Origin: Elymus sibiricus
Lineage: Eukaryota; Streptophyta; Magnoliopsida; Poales; Poaceae
NCBI GenBank assembly: GCA_039707655.1
Contig: CM077665.1
Location: 440,943,531-441,007,530, forward strand
Direction of reading: 5' to 3'
Length of the DNA stretch: 64,000 nt
The notes under the pieces are model-generated. The model saw only the letters and a list, made by a program, of their open reading frames with translations. It was not told the DNA's origin and made no database searches. This document shows positions 1 to 12,833 of this stretch, piece by piece. Made by a program: the position numbers and the translations under genes. Within the stretch, counting starts at the first letter, position 1; the number at the start of each line of letters is the position of its first letter.

Positions 1-2785
1 AACTCTTCCTTAAGGAAACCGTTAAGGAACGCTGTTTTGACATCCATCTGCCAAATTTCATAATCGAAAAAGGCAGCTATTGCTAACATGATTCTGACGG
101 ACTTAAGCATCGCTATGGGTGAGAAGGTCTCATCGTAGTCAACTCCTTGAACTTGTGAAAAACCCTTTGCCACAAGTCGAGCTTTATAGACGGTGACATT
201 ACCGTCCGCGTCCGTCTTCCTCTTAAAGATCCATTTGTTCTGAATGGCCTTACGCCCTTCAGGTAATACTTCCAAAGTCCACACTTTGTTTTCATACATG
301 GATCCCATCTCGGATTTCATGGCCTCTAACCACTTCTCGGAATCCGGGCCCATCATCGCTTCTCCATAGCTCATAGGTTCATCGTTGTCCAACAACATGA
401 CCTCTAAGACAGGGTTGCCGTACCACTCAGGAGCAGTACGCGTCCTTGTCGACCTACGAGGTTCGATAGCAACTTGATCCGAAGCTTTATGATCATCATC
501 AACTTCCTCTTCAGCTGATGTAGGCTCTACAGAAACATCTTTCTGTGCTGCGCTACTCTCAGGTTGAAGTAAAGGTTCAACAACCTCATCAAGTTCTATC
601 TTCCTCCCACTCAATTCTTTCGAGAGAAACTCTTTCTCAAGAAATGTTCCGTTTTTAGCGACAAACACTTTGCCTTCGGATCTGAGGTAGAAGGTATACC
701 CAACTGTCTCTTTTGGGTATCCTTTGAAGACGCATTTCTCCGCTTTGGGTTCCAGCTTTTCAGGCTGAAGCTTTTTGACATAGCATCACATCCCCAAACT
801 TTAAGAAACGACAGCTTTGGCTTCTTGCCAAACCAAAGTTCATATGGCGTTGTCTCAACGGATTTCGATGGTGCCCTATTTAAAGTGAATGCAGCTGTCT
901 CTAATGTATAACCCCAAAACGATAGTGGCAAATCGGCAAGAGACATCATAGATTGCACCATATCCAATAAGGTTCGATTATGACGTTCGGACACACCATT
1001 ACGCTGTGGTGTTCCAGGCGGTGTCAGTTGTGAAACAATTTCACATTGTCTTAAGTGACTGCCAAACTCATAACTCAGATATTCTCCTCCTCGATCAGAT
1101 CGTAGGAATTTAATCTTCTTGTTACGATGATTCTCAACTTCACTTTGAAATTGTTTGAACTTTTCAAACGTTTCAGACTTGTGTTTCATTAAGTAAATAT
1201 ACCCATATCTACTTAAGTCATCAGTGAAGGTGAGAAAGTAACGATAACCACCGCGCGCCTCAATACTCATCGGACCGCACACATCAGTATGTATGATTTC
1301 CAACAAGTCACTTGCCCGTTCCATTGTTCCAGAGAACGGCGTTTTAGTCATCTTGCCCATGAGGCATGGCTCGCATGTGTTAAGTGATTCAAAATCAAGT
1401 GACTCCAAAAGTCCATCAGCATGGAGCTTCCTCATGCGTTTTACGCCAATATGACCTAAACGGCAGTGCCACAAGAAAGTGGTATTATCATTATGAATTC
1501 TACATCTTTTGGCATCAATGTTATGAACATGTGTATCATTACTATCGAGATTCAATAAGAATAAACCCCTCACTTCGGGTGCATGACCATAAAAGATATT
1601 ACTCATATAAATAGAACAACCATTATTCTCTGATTTAAATGAGTAACCGTCTCGCAATAAACAAGATCCAGATATAATGTTCATGCTTAACGCAGGCACT
1701 AAATAACAATTATTCAGGTTCATCACTAATCCCGATGGTAATTGAAGAGCGAGCGTGCCGACGGCGATCACATCAACCTTGGAACCATTTCCCACGCGCA
1801 TCGTCACTTCATCCTTTGCCAGCCTCCGTCTATTTCGCAGTTCCTGTTTAGAGTTGCAAATGTGAGCAACCGCACCGGTATCAAATACCCAGGCACTACA
1901 ACGAGAGTTGGTAAGGTACACATCAATAACATGTATATCATATATACCTTGTTTGTTGTTGGCCGCCTTCTTGTCAGCCAAATACTTGGGGCAGTTCCGC
2001 TTCCAGTGTCCAGTTCCCTTGCAATGAAAGCACACAGTTTCTGGTTTGGGTCCAGCCTTGGGTTTTTTCACGGGAGGAGCAACTGCTTTGCCACTCTTCT
2101 TGGAGTCACCCTTCTTACCCTTGCCATTTTTCTTGAAACTAGTGGTTTTATTGACCATCAACACTTGATGCTCCTTCTGAATTTCAGACTCAGCGACTTT
2201 CAGCATCGCAAACAGCTCGGCGACTGACTTGTTCATCCCGTGCATGTTATAGTTCAACACGAAGCTCTTGTAGCTAGGTGGCAATGATTGAAGAACTCTG
2301 TCAGTGATAGCCTCTGGCGGAAGGGGCATCCCTAATTCAGCCAGACGGGTGGAGTACCCAGACATTCTGAGTATGTGATCACTAACAGACCCGTTCTCCT
2401 CCATCTTGCAAGTATAGAACTTATCGGAGGCCTCATACCTCTCGATCCGGGCATTCTTCTGAAAGATAAACCTCAACTCCTGGAACATCTCATATGCTCC
2501 ATGACGTTCAAAACGTCTTTGAAGTCCCGGTTCTAAGCCATACAAAATTGCACATTGAACTATTGAGTAATCATCAAAGCGAGCCTGCCAGGCGTTCACA
2601 ACGTCTAGAGACTCAACTGGAGCGGGTGGATCACCAAGCGGTGCATCAAGGACATAAGCCTTCTGGGAAGCCGTAATGATAATCCTTAGATTACGGGCCC
2701 AGTCCACAAAGTTACTTCCATCATCTTTCAACTTAGCTTTCTCTAGGAACGCATTAAAATTCAGGGGTGCTACTGCGCGAGCCAT
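1..2785 (-). pseudogene. Angela-like Ty1-copia gag-pol, 5' part, frameshifted
   Basis: The minus strand from 2785 encodes a copia polyprotein. It begins with a Gag region, followed by a CCHC zinc knuckle (CFHCKGTGHWKRNCPK, near 2010), an aspartic protease motif (FDTGAVAHIC, near 1880), the pre-integrase HxLGH region (WHCRLGHIG, near 1460) and an integrase core. In the integrase core HTDVCGP, the FTDDLSRY stretch and SDRGGEY precede a SERHNRT motif. The frame stays open for 724 codons to 611. Near 780 homology switches frame, which implies a one-base indel. Downstream, in other frames, the linker and the start of reverse transcriptase are still recognisable to position 1, where the window cuts the element. 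The rest of RT, RNase H and the second LTR are outside. The frameshift makes an autonomous copy unlikely. The family call follows from the LTR and primer site upstream. Confidence 0.9.
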
Positions 2786-4030
2786 GATCTACAACATAAA
2801 TATAGCAAAGACAACTTAGACTATTGTTCAAGATAATGAGTTTAGTTAATCATATTACTTAAAAAACTCCCACTCAAATTGACATCCCTCCGGTTATTCG
2901 AGTGTCACATGATCCAAATCCACCAACTCAAGTCCGATCATCACGTGAGTTGAGGTGGTTTCAATGGTGAACATCTTCATGTTGATCATATCTACTATAT
3001 GACTCATGTTCGACCTTTCGGTCTCTTGTGTTCCGAGGCCATATCTGTACATGCTAGGCTCGTCAAGTTTAACCCGAGTGTTCCGCACGTGCAACACTGG
3101 CTTGCACCCGTTGTATGCGAACGTAGAGTCTATCACACCCGATCATCACGTGGTGTCTCGAAACGACGAACTTTCGCAACGGTGCACACTCAGGGAGAAC
3201 ACAATTTTATCTTGAAATTTAAGTGAGGGATCACCTTATAATGCTACCGTCGTCCTAAGCAAAATAAGATGCATAAAAGGATTAACATCACATGCAAATC
3301 ATAAGTGACATGATATGGCCATGAACTTGTGCTTTTGATCTCCATCTCCAAAGCACCGGCATGATCTCCATCGTCACCGGCATGACACCATCATCTCCAT
3401 CATCTTGATCTCCATCAACGTGTCGCCATGAGGTTGTCGCGCCGACTGTTGCTTCCACGACTATTGCTAACTCATAGCGATAAAGTAAAGCAAAACGGCG
3501 AAAATAATTAAAGACAACTCTATGGCTCCTGCCAGTTGCCGTACTCATCGACATGCAAGTCATGATATTCTATACAACACATGATCATCTCATACATCAC
3601 ATATATCTCATCATGTAATTGGCCATATCACATCACAACATACCCTGCAAAAACAAGTTAGACGTCCTCTAATTGTTGTTGCAAGTTTTACGTGGCTGCT
3701 ACGGGTATCTAGCAAGAACAATTCTTACCTACGCAAAAACCACAACGGTGATACAAAAAATGCTTTTCAACCTTCTCAAGGACCGCCTTTGTCAAATCCG
3801 ATCCGACTAAAGTAGGAGAGACAGACACCCACCAGCCATCTTTATGCAACGAAGTTACATGTCAGTTGATGGAACCGGTCTCTCGTAAGCGTACGAGTAA
3901 TGTTGGTCCGAGCCGCTTCATCCCACAATACCGCCGAAACAAGAAAAGACCAAGGGAGGAAGCAATCTGAATATCAACGCCCACAAACTCCTTTGTGTTC
4001 TACTCGAGATCTCATCTACACATAGACCTA
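2786..4030 (-). other. Untranslated leader of the Angela-like element
   Basis: This 1.2-kb stretch lies between the primer site and the gag start. No convincing reading frame is seen in it, and the short frames present on both strands have no recognisable domain. Leaders of about this size occur in the BARE/Angela group of cereal copia elements. The packaging and dimerisation signals expected there cannot be pinpointed by eye. Confidence 0.6.
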
Positions 4031-4042
4031 CCTCAGATGCCA
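4031..4042 (-). other. Primer binding site (initiator Met tRNA type)
   Basis: Read on the minus strand, the bases right after the LTR are TGGCATCTGAGG. The usual plant initiator-tRNA site is TGGTATCAGAGC, so this copy has diverged at several bases. It lies one base beyond the LTR end, as in intact elements. Confidence 0.75.
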
Positions 4043-4043
4043 C

Positions 4044-5870
4044 TGTTGGGGAACGTCGCATGGGAAACAAAAAATTTCCTACGCACACGCAAGATCTATC
4101 CATGGTGATGAGCATCTATGAGAGGGAGAGTGAATCTACATACCCTTGTAGATCGCTAAGCGGAAGCGTTTAAGAAACGCGGTTGATGTAGTCGAACGTC
4201 TTCGCGATCCAAATCGCAAGTCGTCCCTCGATCCAAACACGATCTAGCGCCGAACGGACGGCACCTCCGCGTTCAACACACGTACGGCTTGATGACGCCT
4301 TCACCTCCTCGATCTAGCGAGCGATGGTGAATTAGTGGATGAGTTCCGGCAGCACGACGGCGTGGTGATGGTGGTGAGGAACAATCTCTGCAGGGCTTCG
4401 CCAAGCACTACGGAGATTATGACGGGAGGAACTAGAGGGTTAGGGTTGCCGGCACACGGCTTGGGAAATCTTGATGTATCCCGTGTGCTAGCCCTGCCCC
4501 TCTATTTATATGTTGAGCCCTAGGGTCTAAACTTGGAGAGAAAGCCTCCACAAGGTCGGTTTTTCCCGCACAAGGTCGGTTTGGCCCGCACGGAAAGAGT
4601 CCCACTCGGATTCCAGCAGTACCGCGTACAAGCGGTAGTACCGCTCATGAGCGGTAGTACCGCTTCACACAAGCGGTAGTACCGCTTACGCGGTAGTACT
4701 GCCTTACCAGCGGTAGTACCGCTTAAGGCAGCAGCAAAACTTCCTTTTGCACTTTCCAATACCTCGTGGGCTTTACCCCTTTGGTCCATATAAAGTGTTG
4801 CTGCACCCGAACACTTCGGTAAACATCCGGAACCCCTTCCGGTGAATTCCGGAACCCTTTCGGAGATCAAAACACTATTATCACATATATCAATCTTTAC
4901 CTCCGGACTCTTCCGGAGATCCTCGTCATGCCCGGGATTTTATCCGGGACTCCGAACAACCTTCGGTCACCAACACAATAACTCAACTATACTAATCGTC
5001 ACCAAACGTTAAGTGTGTAGACCCTGCGGGTTCGAGAACTATGTAGACATGACCGAGACACCTCTACGGTCAATAACCAATAGCGGGACCTGGATGCCCA
5101 TATTGGTTCCTACATATTCTACGAAGATCTATATCGGTCGAACCTCTATGTCAAGGATTCAGTTAATCCCGTATGCTGTTCCCTTTGTTCTTCGGTATGT
5201 TACTTGCCCGAGATTCGATCGTCGGTATCTCTATACCTAGTTCAATCTCGTTATCGGCAAGTCTCTTTACTCGGTCCGTAATACAAGATCTCGTGGCTAA
5301 CACTTTAGTCACATTGCTTGCAAGGCTCATTGTGATGTTGTATTACCGAGTGGGCCCTGAGATACCTCTCCGTCACACGGAGTAACAAATCCCAGTCTTG
5401 ATCCATGCCAACCCAACAGACACCCTCGGAGATACCTGTAGAGCATCTTTATAGTCACCCAGTAACGTTGCGACGTTTGATACACACAAGGTATTCCTCC
5501 GGTGTCAGTGAGTTGCATGATCTCATGGTCATAGGAACAGATACTTGACATGCAGAAAACAATAGCAATAAACTGACACGATCATATGCTACGTTTATAG
5601 TTTGGGTCTTGTCCATCACATCATTCTCCTAATGATGTGATCCCGTTATCAAATGACATCTCATGTCCATGGCTAGGAAACCTTCACCATCTTTTGATCA
5701 ACGAGCTAGTTAACTAGAGGCTTACTAGGGACACAGTGTTGTCTATGTACCCACACATGTATTTGAGTTTCCAATCAATACAATTATAGCATGGATAATA
5801 AACGATTATCATGAACAAGGAAATATAATAATAACCAATTTATTATTGCCTCTAGGGCATATTTCCAACA
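4044..5870 (-). repeat. 5' LTR of the Angela-like copia element
   Basis: The 1827-bp segment starts TGTTGGAAATATGCCC on the minus strand and ends TTCCCCAACA, the termini of the Angela/BARE/WIS LTR group. The first 900 bases (5870 down to about 4980) follow the familiar LTR order. A TATA-like ATATAAATA lies near 4503-4511 and a cluster of short palindromes lies upstream of it at 4631-4723. The neighbouring bases 5871-5875 (CCCCT) would be one copy of the TSD. The other copy lies outside the window. The element sits very close to the left end of the next LTR-like segment (5871-8656), so it probably inserted into that segment. Confidence 0.88.
4631..4723. repeat. Palindrome cluster AGCGGTAGTACCGCT in U3
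   Basis: Five copies of a 15-base near-palindrome, AGCGGTAGTACCGCT, occur at about 4631, 4650, 4672, 4689 (degenerate) and 4709. The arms GCGGT and ACCGC are complementary around a three-base centre. The cluster lies roughly 120-220 bases upstream of the LTR TATA box on the minus strand. Confidence 0.85.
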
Positions 5871-8656
5871 CCCCTAAGTGTGGTTTTGGTAATTAATTGC
5901 AATCTCTATGGACTAATGTTTTCAATGAGATATATTTGAAGGTTTTGTCCATAGATGGTGCCTCAAGGATATTGGATGGAATCAAGGATGAAGTCCATAT
6001 ATATGAAGATATATTTGCTCTAAGCTTTGGAATTAAATGACAAATTCCTATGGAGCATCAAGTGCATTGAATCTTATATAAAGATATGTTCCATAGTGAT
6101 GCTTGAAGTGCTTTGGGTTGTTTTGTGAAGAATGCCATCAAAGCATCCGAAGAAGTCCTTATGGTATCCCTCTCTGGATACCTCGTGCTCACGGGCTTGT
6201 ACCGTGTGCACGGGGTCGAGTGTCAACTCTCTGGATACCCCGTGTTAACGGGGCCTAGGTTTTTGGCTTTCGAGATCCCATGTCCAGTGAGGTTTCAAGT
6301 TGGTCCTCGGGAATTTCTATTGAAGCCATCAAGATTGATTTCAATGCCTAATCTATTTATGTTCATGGTGGAGTTCATTGGAGGATCTCAAAGATTGACA
6401 TATTTGAGCTTTTAAGGATCAAGGGCTTGAGAGAATAATCAAAGAGAAGAATTCAAGTTATGGTTTCAAGACAAGATCATGGTGAGCTCATGTGTTGGGT
6501 TTCGGTTGATCAAGTCTTGAAGCAAGCAACTAGAGTGAAGAATTCATTGTGCCTCTCAAGAGCTTGTGATGGAGTTTTTAGAAGGGCAAGTGGTGACCAA
6601 GATAATATTCATAGTGGAATTTGATATGGTCATGAAAGAGTCTTTGGTGATATAGTCTTGAAGCAATGAAGGGAAATGAAGAGTTCATTGTGGCTTTCAA
6701 GAAACCAATATGGGGCATAAAGTAAAGATGTTGGTTGACCAAGATGAAGCTCGAAGATTATATCTAGATGGTCAACTCACAAAGCGCAAACATTGTACCA
6801 CATGGGATCAAGTGATCTAGTGGTATGGTAAGTAGTTATGAATTGTGCTTTGTTACCTAACCCATGCTATGTGTTTGTTATGTCTATGTGGGTTAGGTGT
6901 TTCTCATGGGCTTGCATTAAAAGGAAAGATTTCAAGTAGCCTATGTGTGGATGACATCAAGTGGTGATGGTCATCGGGTTCGAGGAGTCCAAGTGCAAGA
7001 TGAGAAGCCGAAGGTTATATGCTTTGAAGCTTGCGGTCCACATCATGATAATATGCATGTGAAGATGGGCTTAAGTTAAGGCTTTCCTCATTGCATTACG
7101 AGGAAGCAATTCGAGTATTTTCACCAAGTGGTTGTGGACAAGAAAGGGATTCCAACTTGAGGCAAGCATTAAAGTCATCATCAAGCTCAAGTTGAATATG
7201 CAAGGCAAAGGTATAACTTAGCTAGGTTTTCCTAGTTTTGCCGGTCTCATAGTGCTTGGTGGGAGACCGGATTATAGGTTTGATAGCCGTACTATCAAGA
7301 GGGACTTTCGGACGAGTAGCTTGATCACGTCGCATGTAGAGAGCTCAAACCTTTGCATAATTTGCATCTTTATTTCTTGTTGATCTTGGGTAGTTCTCTA
7401 TGTGAGGACCTTGGGATTTTCCATAGCTTCAAAACGAGCCCAAGATCATCGAATTCGGAGTTCGTATGCCAAAGTTATGCTTGTTTCAGTGGGCTGCTGC
7501 AGGCTTTCCTGGGTACCCCGTGCGCACGGGGCTGTTTGGCCTTGTACCGTGCACACGGGGCCCCGTGGGCACGGGGTCCCAACCCCCGTGGGCACGGGGT
7601 GTCCAGGAAGTGTCCGTTGGAGCCCCAACGGCTAGTTTTGGGTTTTGGCTATTTAAGGGCTCCTTCCTCCCACCGGTTGGGGGTTGGTTTTAACACTTTC
7701 TAAACACCATTTTGAGCCTCTTACCACCTCTCCCAAACCCCTATCTCCCCTCTATGTGAAGGGGGATTTGTGGATGGATTTGTGAGTCATTTGTTGATCT
7801 CCTCCATTACTACTTCTCTCTTCAATCTCCTACTTTCTTAAGTTGCATCTTGTGAGATTGAGAGAGTGTGTTGAGCATTTGTTGCTTGACCTTGCATTGC
7901 ATTTGTTGCATTGGTTTGATCTCCCCGCATCGATTAGTTCGAGTGAGAGTTCGTGAGTTTATTACTCTTGGAGGTTTCCGCCTCCTAGACGGTTTGGTGA
8001 TTTTCTTGAGAAGATTGTGAAGAGGCCTAGGTGGCCAAGGTTCCTCCGGAAGCTTCCTTTTGTGGTGTGCTCCAGGGAAGGGTGTGAAGTGGCCTAGGTG
8101 GCCAAGTTCCTTCGGAAGCTTCCGTATTTGTGGTGTGCTCCGGAGAAATTTGTAAAGGTGTGGTGGTCGCCTTCAAGACCAACCCCGAGTGAATTGAGGC
8201 TCATCCGTTGGGGGTGACTCGAAAGGGAGAATACGGTGAGCCACTTGGTGGCGCCCCGAAGCTTTGGCTTCGGCACCGCTCTAACGGAGATTAGCACTCT
8301 CATGAGTGTGAACTTCGGGATAAATCCGCGTCCTCGACTCACTTGTGGTTATCTCATACCCACACCCTTTACTTTCCGCATTTCATACTTGCTCTCATTG
8401 ATATATCTTGTGCTAGTTGAATTGCTTTGTTGTTCCTACATTTCCATATCTTGTGATATAGTTTGTGCTTGCTAGTTTCCTTAAGTGCCTCTTGTTTAGC
8501 ATAGGTTGTTGGTGCACTTAGATGAGCCTAGCATATTTAGGATTTGTGCTTGAAAGGTATCCGTTTAGTTCAATTCCGCATTAGGATAAAGCCAAATCCG
8601 TAACAGTTTTAAAACGCCTATTCACCCCCCCTCTAGTCGTCATCTAGATCCTTTCA
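5871..8656 (+). repeat. Long LTR-like segment ending GATCCTTTCA
   Basis: The segment ends at 8656 with CTCTAGTCGTCATCTAG followed by GATCCTTTCA. Read in reverse, the same terminus opens the solo LTR at 29729, so the two belong to related families. The opposite end is near 5871, where CCCCTAAGTGTGG resembles the far end of the solo LTR. The Angela-like insertion obscures the exact terminus. A TATA-like CTATTTAAGG is at 7649-7658 with palindromes just upstream. No protein domain is visible across the 2.8 kb. It may be a solo LTR or one LTR of a larger element. No second copy was found in the window. Confidence 0.65.
7516..7599. repeat. Palindrome cluster CCCCGTG-CACGGGG in U3
   Basis: CCCCGTGCGCACGGGG at 7516-7531 is a perfect 16-base palindrome. 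Near-copies follow at 7545-7560, 7561-7576 and 7584-7599. Weaker relatives occur at about 6175-6255. The main cluster ends 50 bases before the TATA-like CTATTTAAGG. Confidence 0.85.
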
Positions 8657-8659
8657 GAT

Positions 8660-11529
8660 ATGCATGAGATCACCCATATTGTATCCTCGCAATCTCATCG
8701 TAGTAACTATGCATATGCCATTAAAATAAACCCAATTTGCGAATATGGCATAGATGAAAAACCCATGGTTATTGGCATTTGCTTTTCTTGTGATATTGAC
8801 ATGCTCCCTTTGCATCATTTGCGCAATTGCTCACATATGACATGCCATGACCACCTAGCTTCGGATATGCATTGTTTTGGATGTTGTCCATACTCTCCAT
8901 ATTATGCTTCCGCTATTGCACATGAGGAGACCCCCATAGTTTCCTCATATCTATTAGGAGATTTTGATCCATCCTACACTTTGTATGATCCCCATAAATG
9001 TGTGCACAATATGCTTCTCATGAATAAAAATGCTATTGTTGTGCCATATATCTGCATGCTCAATTTGTGTCACCATCGTGTTATACACAATAACTATTCT
9101 TTCATGACGGATGACATGTTCCTATACCATGCATCGAATTTCTTTGAGCATTGCTTATCTTGTGCTAACTCTAACGTGCACATACACATCATGATGGATG
9201 ATGTGTACATTTACCACGCACACACCTTGTTTCGTGTGTGTCCTTTTTGTGTAGGTACTCATGATTACTCGTCAACCTCACAATCCCATGAGTTGACGAA
9301 AAGAGCTCTTGAGAGCACTGATGCTTTGGGATTCACCGGAATGTGTCTCCAACCATTCCCCTCGCGTAAGGACTTCACGCATTTCTTCTACATGGCTCTC
9401 ACATGGCTATGACTTCTTTATCATTACACTTATTATGCACATATTGCCATGTTCACTTTGCATGATATGCTCATTTCTATGCCCTTGCCATGCATTAGTG
9501 ACCCATGCTTTGCACCTCACATAACACTTGCTTATATCACTTGTATGTGTACTTGCAAGCTTGGTGGAGATATTATTTGCTATTGCCATGATTGCTTTGT
9601 GACCCATGCCTATAATGGTATTGAGGATTACCCCAGTACCTGTCTTGCTTGGGATATGTCATGCACATTGACTATGCCTACTATTTGCTCGCATGACATG
9701 ATTGCCATGATTTCCTCTAGTACGTTGCATCTTCGCACTACTAGTTTGCACGAGATGATTGCTATGCTTGTTTATGTTGCATCACCGTTGATTCATAGTT
9801 GCTCCTTTTATGCGGATGATGACAACCATTGCCATGCTTCGCACATGAGTGGTATTGCTTATTGTCATATGTCTCCATATGTTGCCTCTCGCATGCTCGA
9901 AGCTTTGCCATGTATTGAGTGCAACAATGCTTTTGATCTTGCTAATGAGATTGCCCCCATAGCTTTCTCTCATATTAGTGGAGCTTTTGACATCTTTCAT
10001 GTGAAGCATGCTTTCTTTCCTTCTTTGTACCATATGCCTAGTGCCATGAATATAGCCATTGTTGCATCATATTGTTCATGCACTTTTTATCCTCGTGGTT
10101 ATGTGCAAGAGAAGAGAACCATCATGATGGATGACGTGTTTGTCTACCATGCACATACATTGTTTCCTTTGTTGTGTGTATGTGTAGGATACTTCGACTA
10201 CATGACAACTTCCACTTCACGTGAGTTGACCATTCAAGCTCTTGAGAGCGAGCCATGCTACACCGACGCGTTTCTACATGATGCTTGCTTGTGTTTCGGA
10301 ATTGTGAAGAATGCACAAGGACACACTTTAGAGGTGACATCCTTCTTGAGCATGGATATTGTGGATCTTCCTACTTGTGTTGCTTGTATCATGACACATA
10401 TTGGTCATCTTGGACCACCTACTTGCGCACATGTTAGTGATATTGCTTTTCCTTATGATTGCCACATTACCATGCCTCATGACATATATGCCTTGTGTGT
10501 TGCATCCAACTTGTGGATTGTTTGCTCTTATCATATGCTTGGTTGCAACAACGTCCATTCTTCACATTTGCCATGCCCGATTGCTTGCTACATGCTTGAC
10601 TTGTTTACCTCACACATGATGAACAATTGCTCTTTATATTGTGTTGAGTGCCTCACTATCTTCACTACACCATGTGCACATTATTCTTGGATTGTCTTGC
10701 ACTTGCCCATGTGTTTAGATACTTCATTTTATTTTGTGTTGTGAATGATTCATATGCCTACCATAGACCTTTCGTTTATTGCTTTGTGCATGTGTGCTAT
10801 GACCTTGAGGTACATGCTCGTCATATTGTCACACATATTGGCATCCCTACCTCACCTAGACATACTTGTTTCCATGATAGCATTGCTTGTGCTCAATTTG
10901 TATGCTTACATGCCATGACACAATCCCTTCTCACACCATATGTTATGCATGATGACAACACTTGTGCAGTGATTCACCACTTGAATGCTTGGTTTTGCAC
11001 TAACGCTAACCACATTTGTTTTTCCAAGTGTTTGTCATGTTTTCTCCTTTTGAAGGAATTACTTGACGGTGCAACATTGGAGAGTGCCCCTTTCGAGTTT
11101 GATGATGATGAGTGCTTGGTGATCATCCACTTTTACATGTCGACACCATCTCTTTCCCATGGTGATTCGGATTTTGATCCGAGGACGGATCTTTCCCAAG
11201 GGGGAGGGGATGATGCGGAGCATCCTACGGACATCACCATGTCAAGAGTCCGTTTGGCAAGTGACACGTGCGACCTCTACTCCACATACATAAAGGTGAA
11301 TCATCTCCTTTACACATGTCCACTTGACCCCTTTGAGGATGGTATACTACTTGACACTCCTTCCATGTGCATACATAGGTATTATCGGACCTTCACGGAT
11401 AACAAGGAGGAGTGCAAGCGCCAAGGAATGACTACACCATCCGCAAGGGAAGCGTGGAACCAAAGACGGAAGAAGACGGAGCTACGGAGTCTACAGCTTC
11501 CGGAAGTCCGACGTCTTCCGGACGTCTGA
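8660..11529 (+). pseudogene. Long Cys/His/Met-rich reading frame, unrecognised
   Basis: The plus strand is open from 8660 to 10744 in one frame, apart from a single TGA at 9410-9412. It continues in another frame through 10648-11529, giving about 955 codons with one stop and one frameshift. The peptide is unusually rich in Cys, His and Met. A motif of the type DDxxxYHAxxxF recurs near 9104, 9191 and 10124. The last two copies are 933 bases (311 codons) apart, which suggests an internal duplication. The end contains an acidic DDDE stretch and DPRTDLSQGGGDDAEHP, which resembles the tail of cereal gypsy polyproteins. No zinc knuckle, protease, RT or integrase is recognised. It may be the internal region of a non-autonomous LTR element. 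Whether it was ever a functional protein is unknown. Confidence 0.45.
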
Positions 11530-12245
11530 CGCCTGGAGTCCAGCCTAGTGAGAAGACAAGCAGAATTCTACAGTGGCCGGACGACCGACGCCGCCCGGAC
11601 GTCCGACACATCCCAGCATTCGGACGTCCGAGCTCCTCCAAAAATCCGAAGCCAAGATACCCGCACCAAAATGCCGGATTTCCGAAGCCTCCGAACGACC
11701 GAGCCTCGGACGACCGACACCCTCTGGATGTCCGGTCCTTCGCGAGCCGTCGGACGTCTGACAACCTCCGGACGTCCGAGCCTGCCTGTGTGCAGCCGCG
11801 GGCCTATGACCTTGTATCTCTCTCCCACTTACCCCTTGGTGGCTAAGACTATATATACTCTTCCCTCACCTCCTTTCTAGGGTTAGCAATGATTTAGCTC
11901 ATAGATAGATGAGCCTTTGCACCTTCCACTACCTCTCCCATGGAGTAGATGCCTCTATGAGAGAAGACCCCTAGTGGATGTCAAGGCCCCTTGCATGGGA
12001 AGATCCTCCGAGATTTCAAGGCCTCATCTCCCTATGGGATTTGGGATGAACTCTACCATGTATCCTCTTTCCCTTTGTTGTTCTTGTACCCTTGTGGATC
12101 TTGTGTGTATGTGAGCATAGTGGATGTGTGATTGGACTTGTTCTTGAGTGTTCCTCTCGTGATTTCTCCTCGTTCTTCCCTGTGTTCTTCGTGGAATCCC
12201 CCTCCAATTCGTGAATGATCGACTCACACGGGTGTGCCCCGTATC
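11400..12245 (+). repeat. LTR-like promoter segment with CGGACGTCCGA palindromes
   Basis: Downstream of the Cys/His-rich frame lies a promoter-like stretch. Copies of CGGACGTCCGA and close variants occur between about 11500 and 11785, followed by a TATA-like ACTATATATACT at 11849-11859. A 390-base leader-like region then runs to CCCCGTATCA at 12245, a plausible LTR 3' end. The NAM-like ORF remnant follows directly. The left LTR boundary was not found, and neither was a matching partner. It may be the 3' LTR of the element containing 8660-11529. Confidence 0.45.
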
Positions 12246-12833
12246 AGATGTGGTAGAGATGTGTAGCCGTTGGATGGGTTGATTGGAGCAAGTGAAGCAC
12301 ACTCCTCCTAACAGTGTCACCATTTGACCAATATGTAAGCAATGTTATTATTATTATTGCCACGTTTAAATTACTTTGAGCATTCTTATCATTTTGATGA
12401 TTTATTTGTTTTAGGAAAGCATAGCCCATGAGAGGCACCGACAAATGGCAAAATCGAAGGGCAAACCGGTTGTCCCCCAACATTGTTGGGATTTTTTGGA
12501 AAACCACGAGAAGTGGAAGTCAAGAAATGATGACGACGGTCCAAAAATTCGGAAGAGCATGAATCCATCTCTAGAGTTGGAGGTGAAGGTGATGATGGAG
12601 AGGAAAGGGAAATGGTTCCTAGAAGTCTCGCTTCGTTGACTAGCAAGGGTCGGCCAGATGGGAGGAAAAGATGAGAGGTCATTCTCAAGAGAAAAGGAGA
12701 GGTGGACGCGATGGAAAAAAGATCGATGAGTTCATAAGCGCAAGAAACAAGTAAGCTAAGAAGTGGAAGCAAAAAAAATCTAGAGATGGAGCAGAAGAAG
12801 AACCAAGAGAAAAGGGCGAGATTGAATGCTATG
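12246..12833 (+). pseudogene. NAM-associated / Harbinger ORF1-like remnant, part 1
   Basis: The first piece (about 12262-12334) reads as LEQVKHTPPNSVTI with an internal stop. A GT-AG intron appears to span 12335-12414. The second piece opens at 12415 and contains KPVVPQHCWDFLENHEKW, which matches the HCW-xxL-xxxxKW core of NAM-associated proteins. That group includes the ORF1 partner proteins of PIF/Harbinger transposons. A stop at 12637-12639 ends the frame. The basic stretch RPDGRKR expected next is present in another frame, followed by a Lys/Glu-rich coiled-coil-like tail. The reading frame is then broken by the LTR element at 12834. It is a dead copy of a transposon or gene ORF. Confidence 0.55.

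Noticed and set aside
7353..7703. Frames of 60-116 codons around 7500
   Set aside because: They cross the palindrome cluster of an LTR and are unlike any protein. The strands mirror each other because of the palindromes.
11432..11880. Overlapping frames on both strands around 11600
   Set aside because: They are explained by repeated CGGACGTCCGA palindromes, which read open in several frames.
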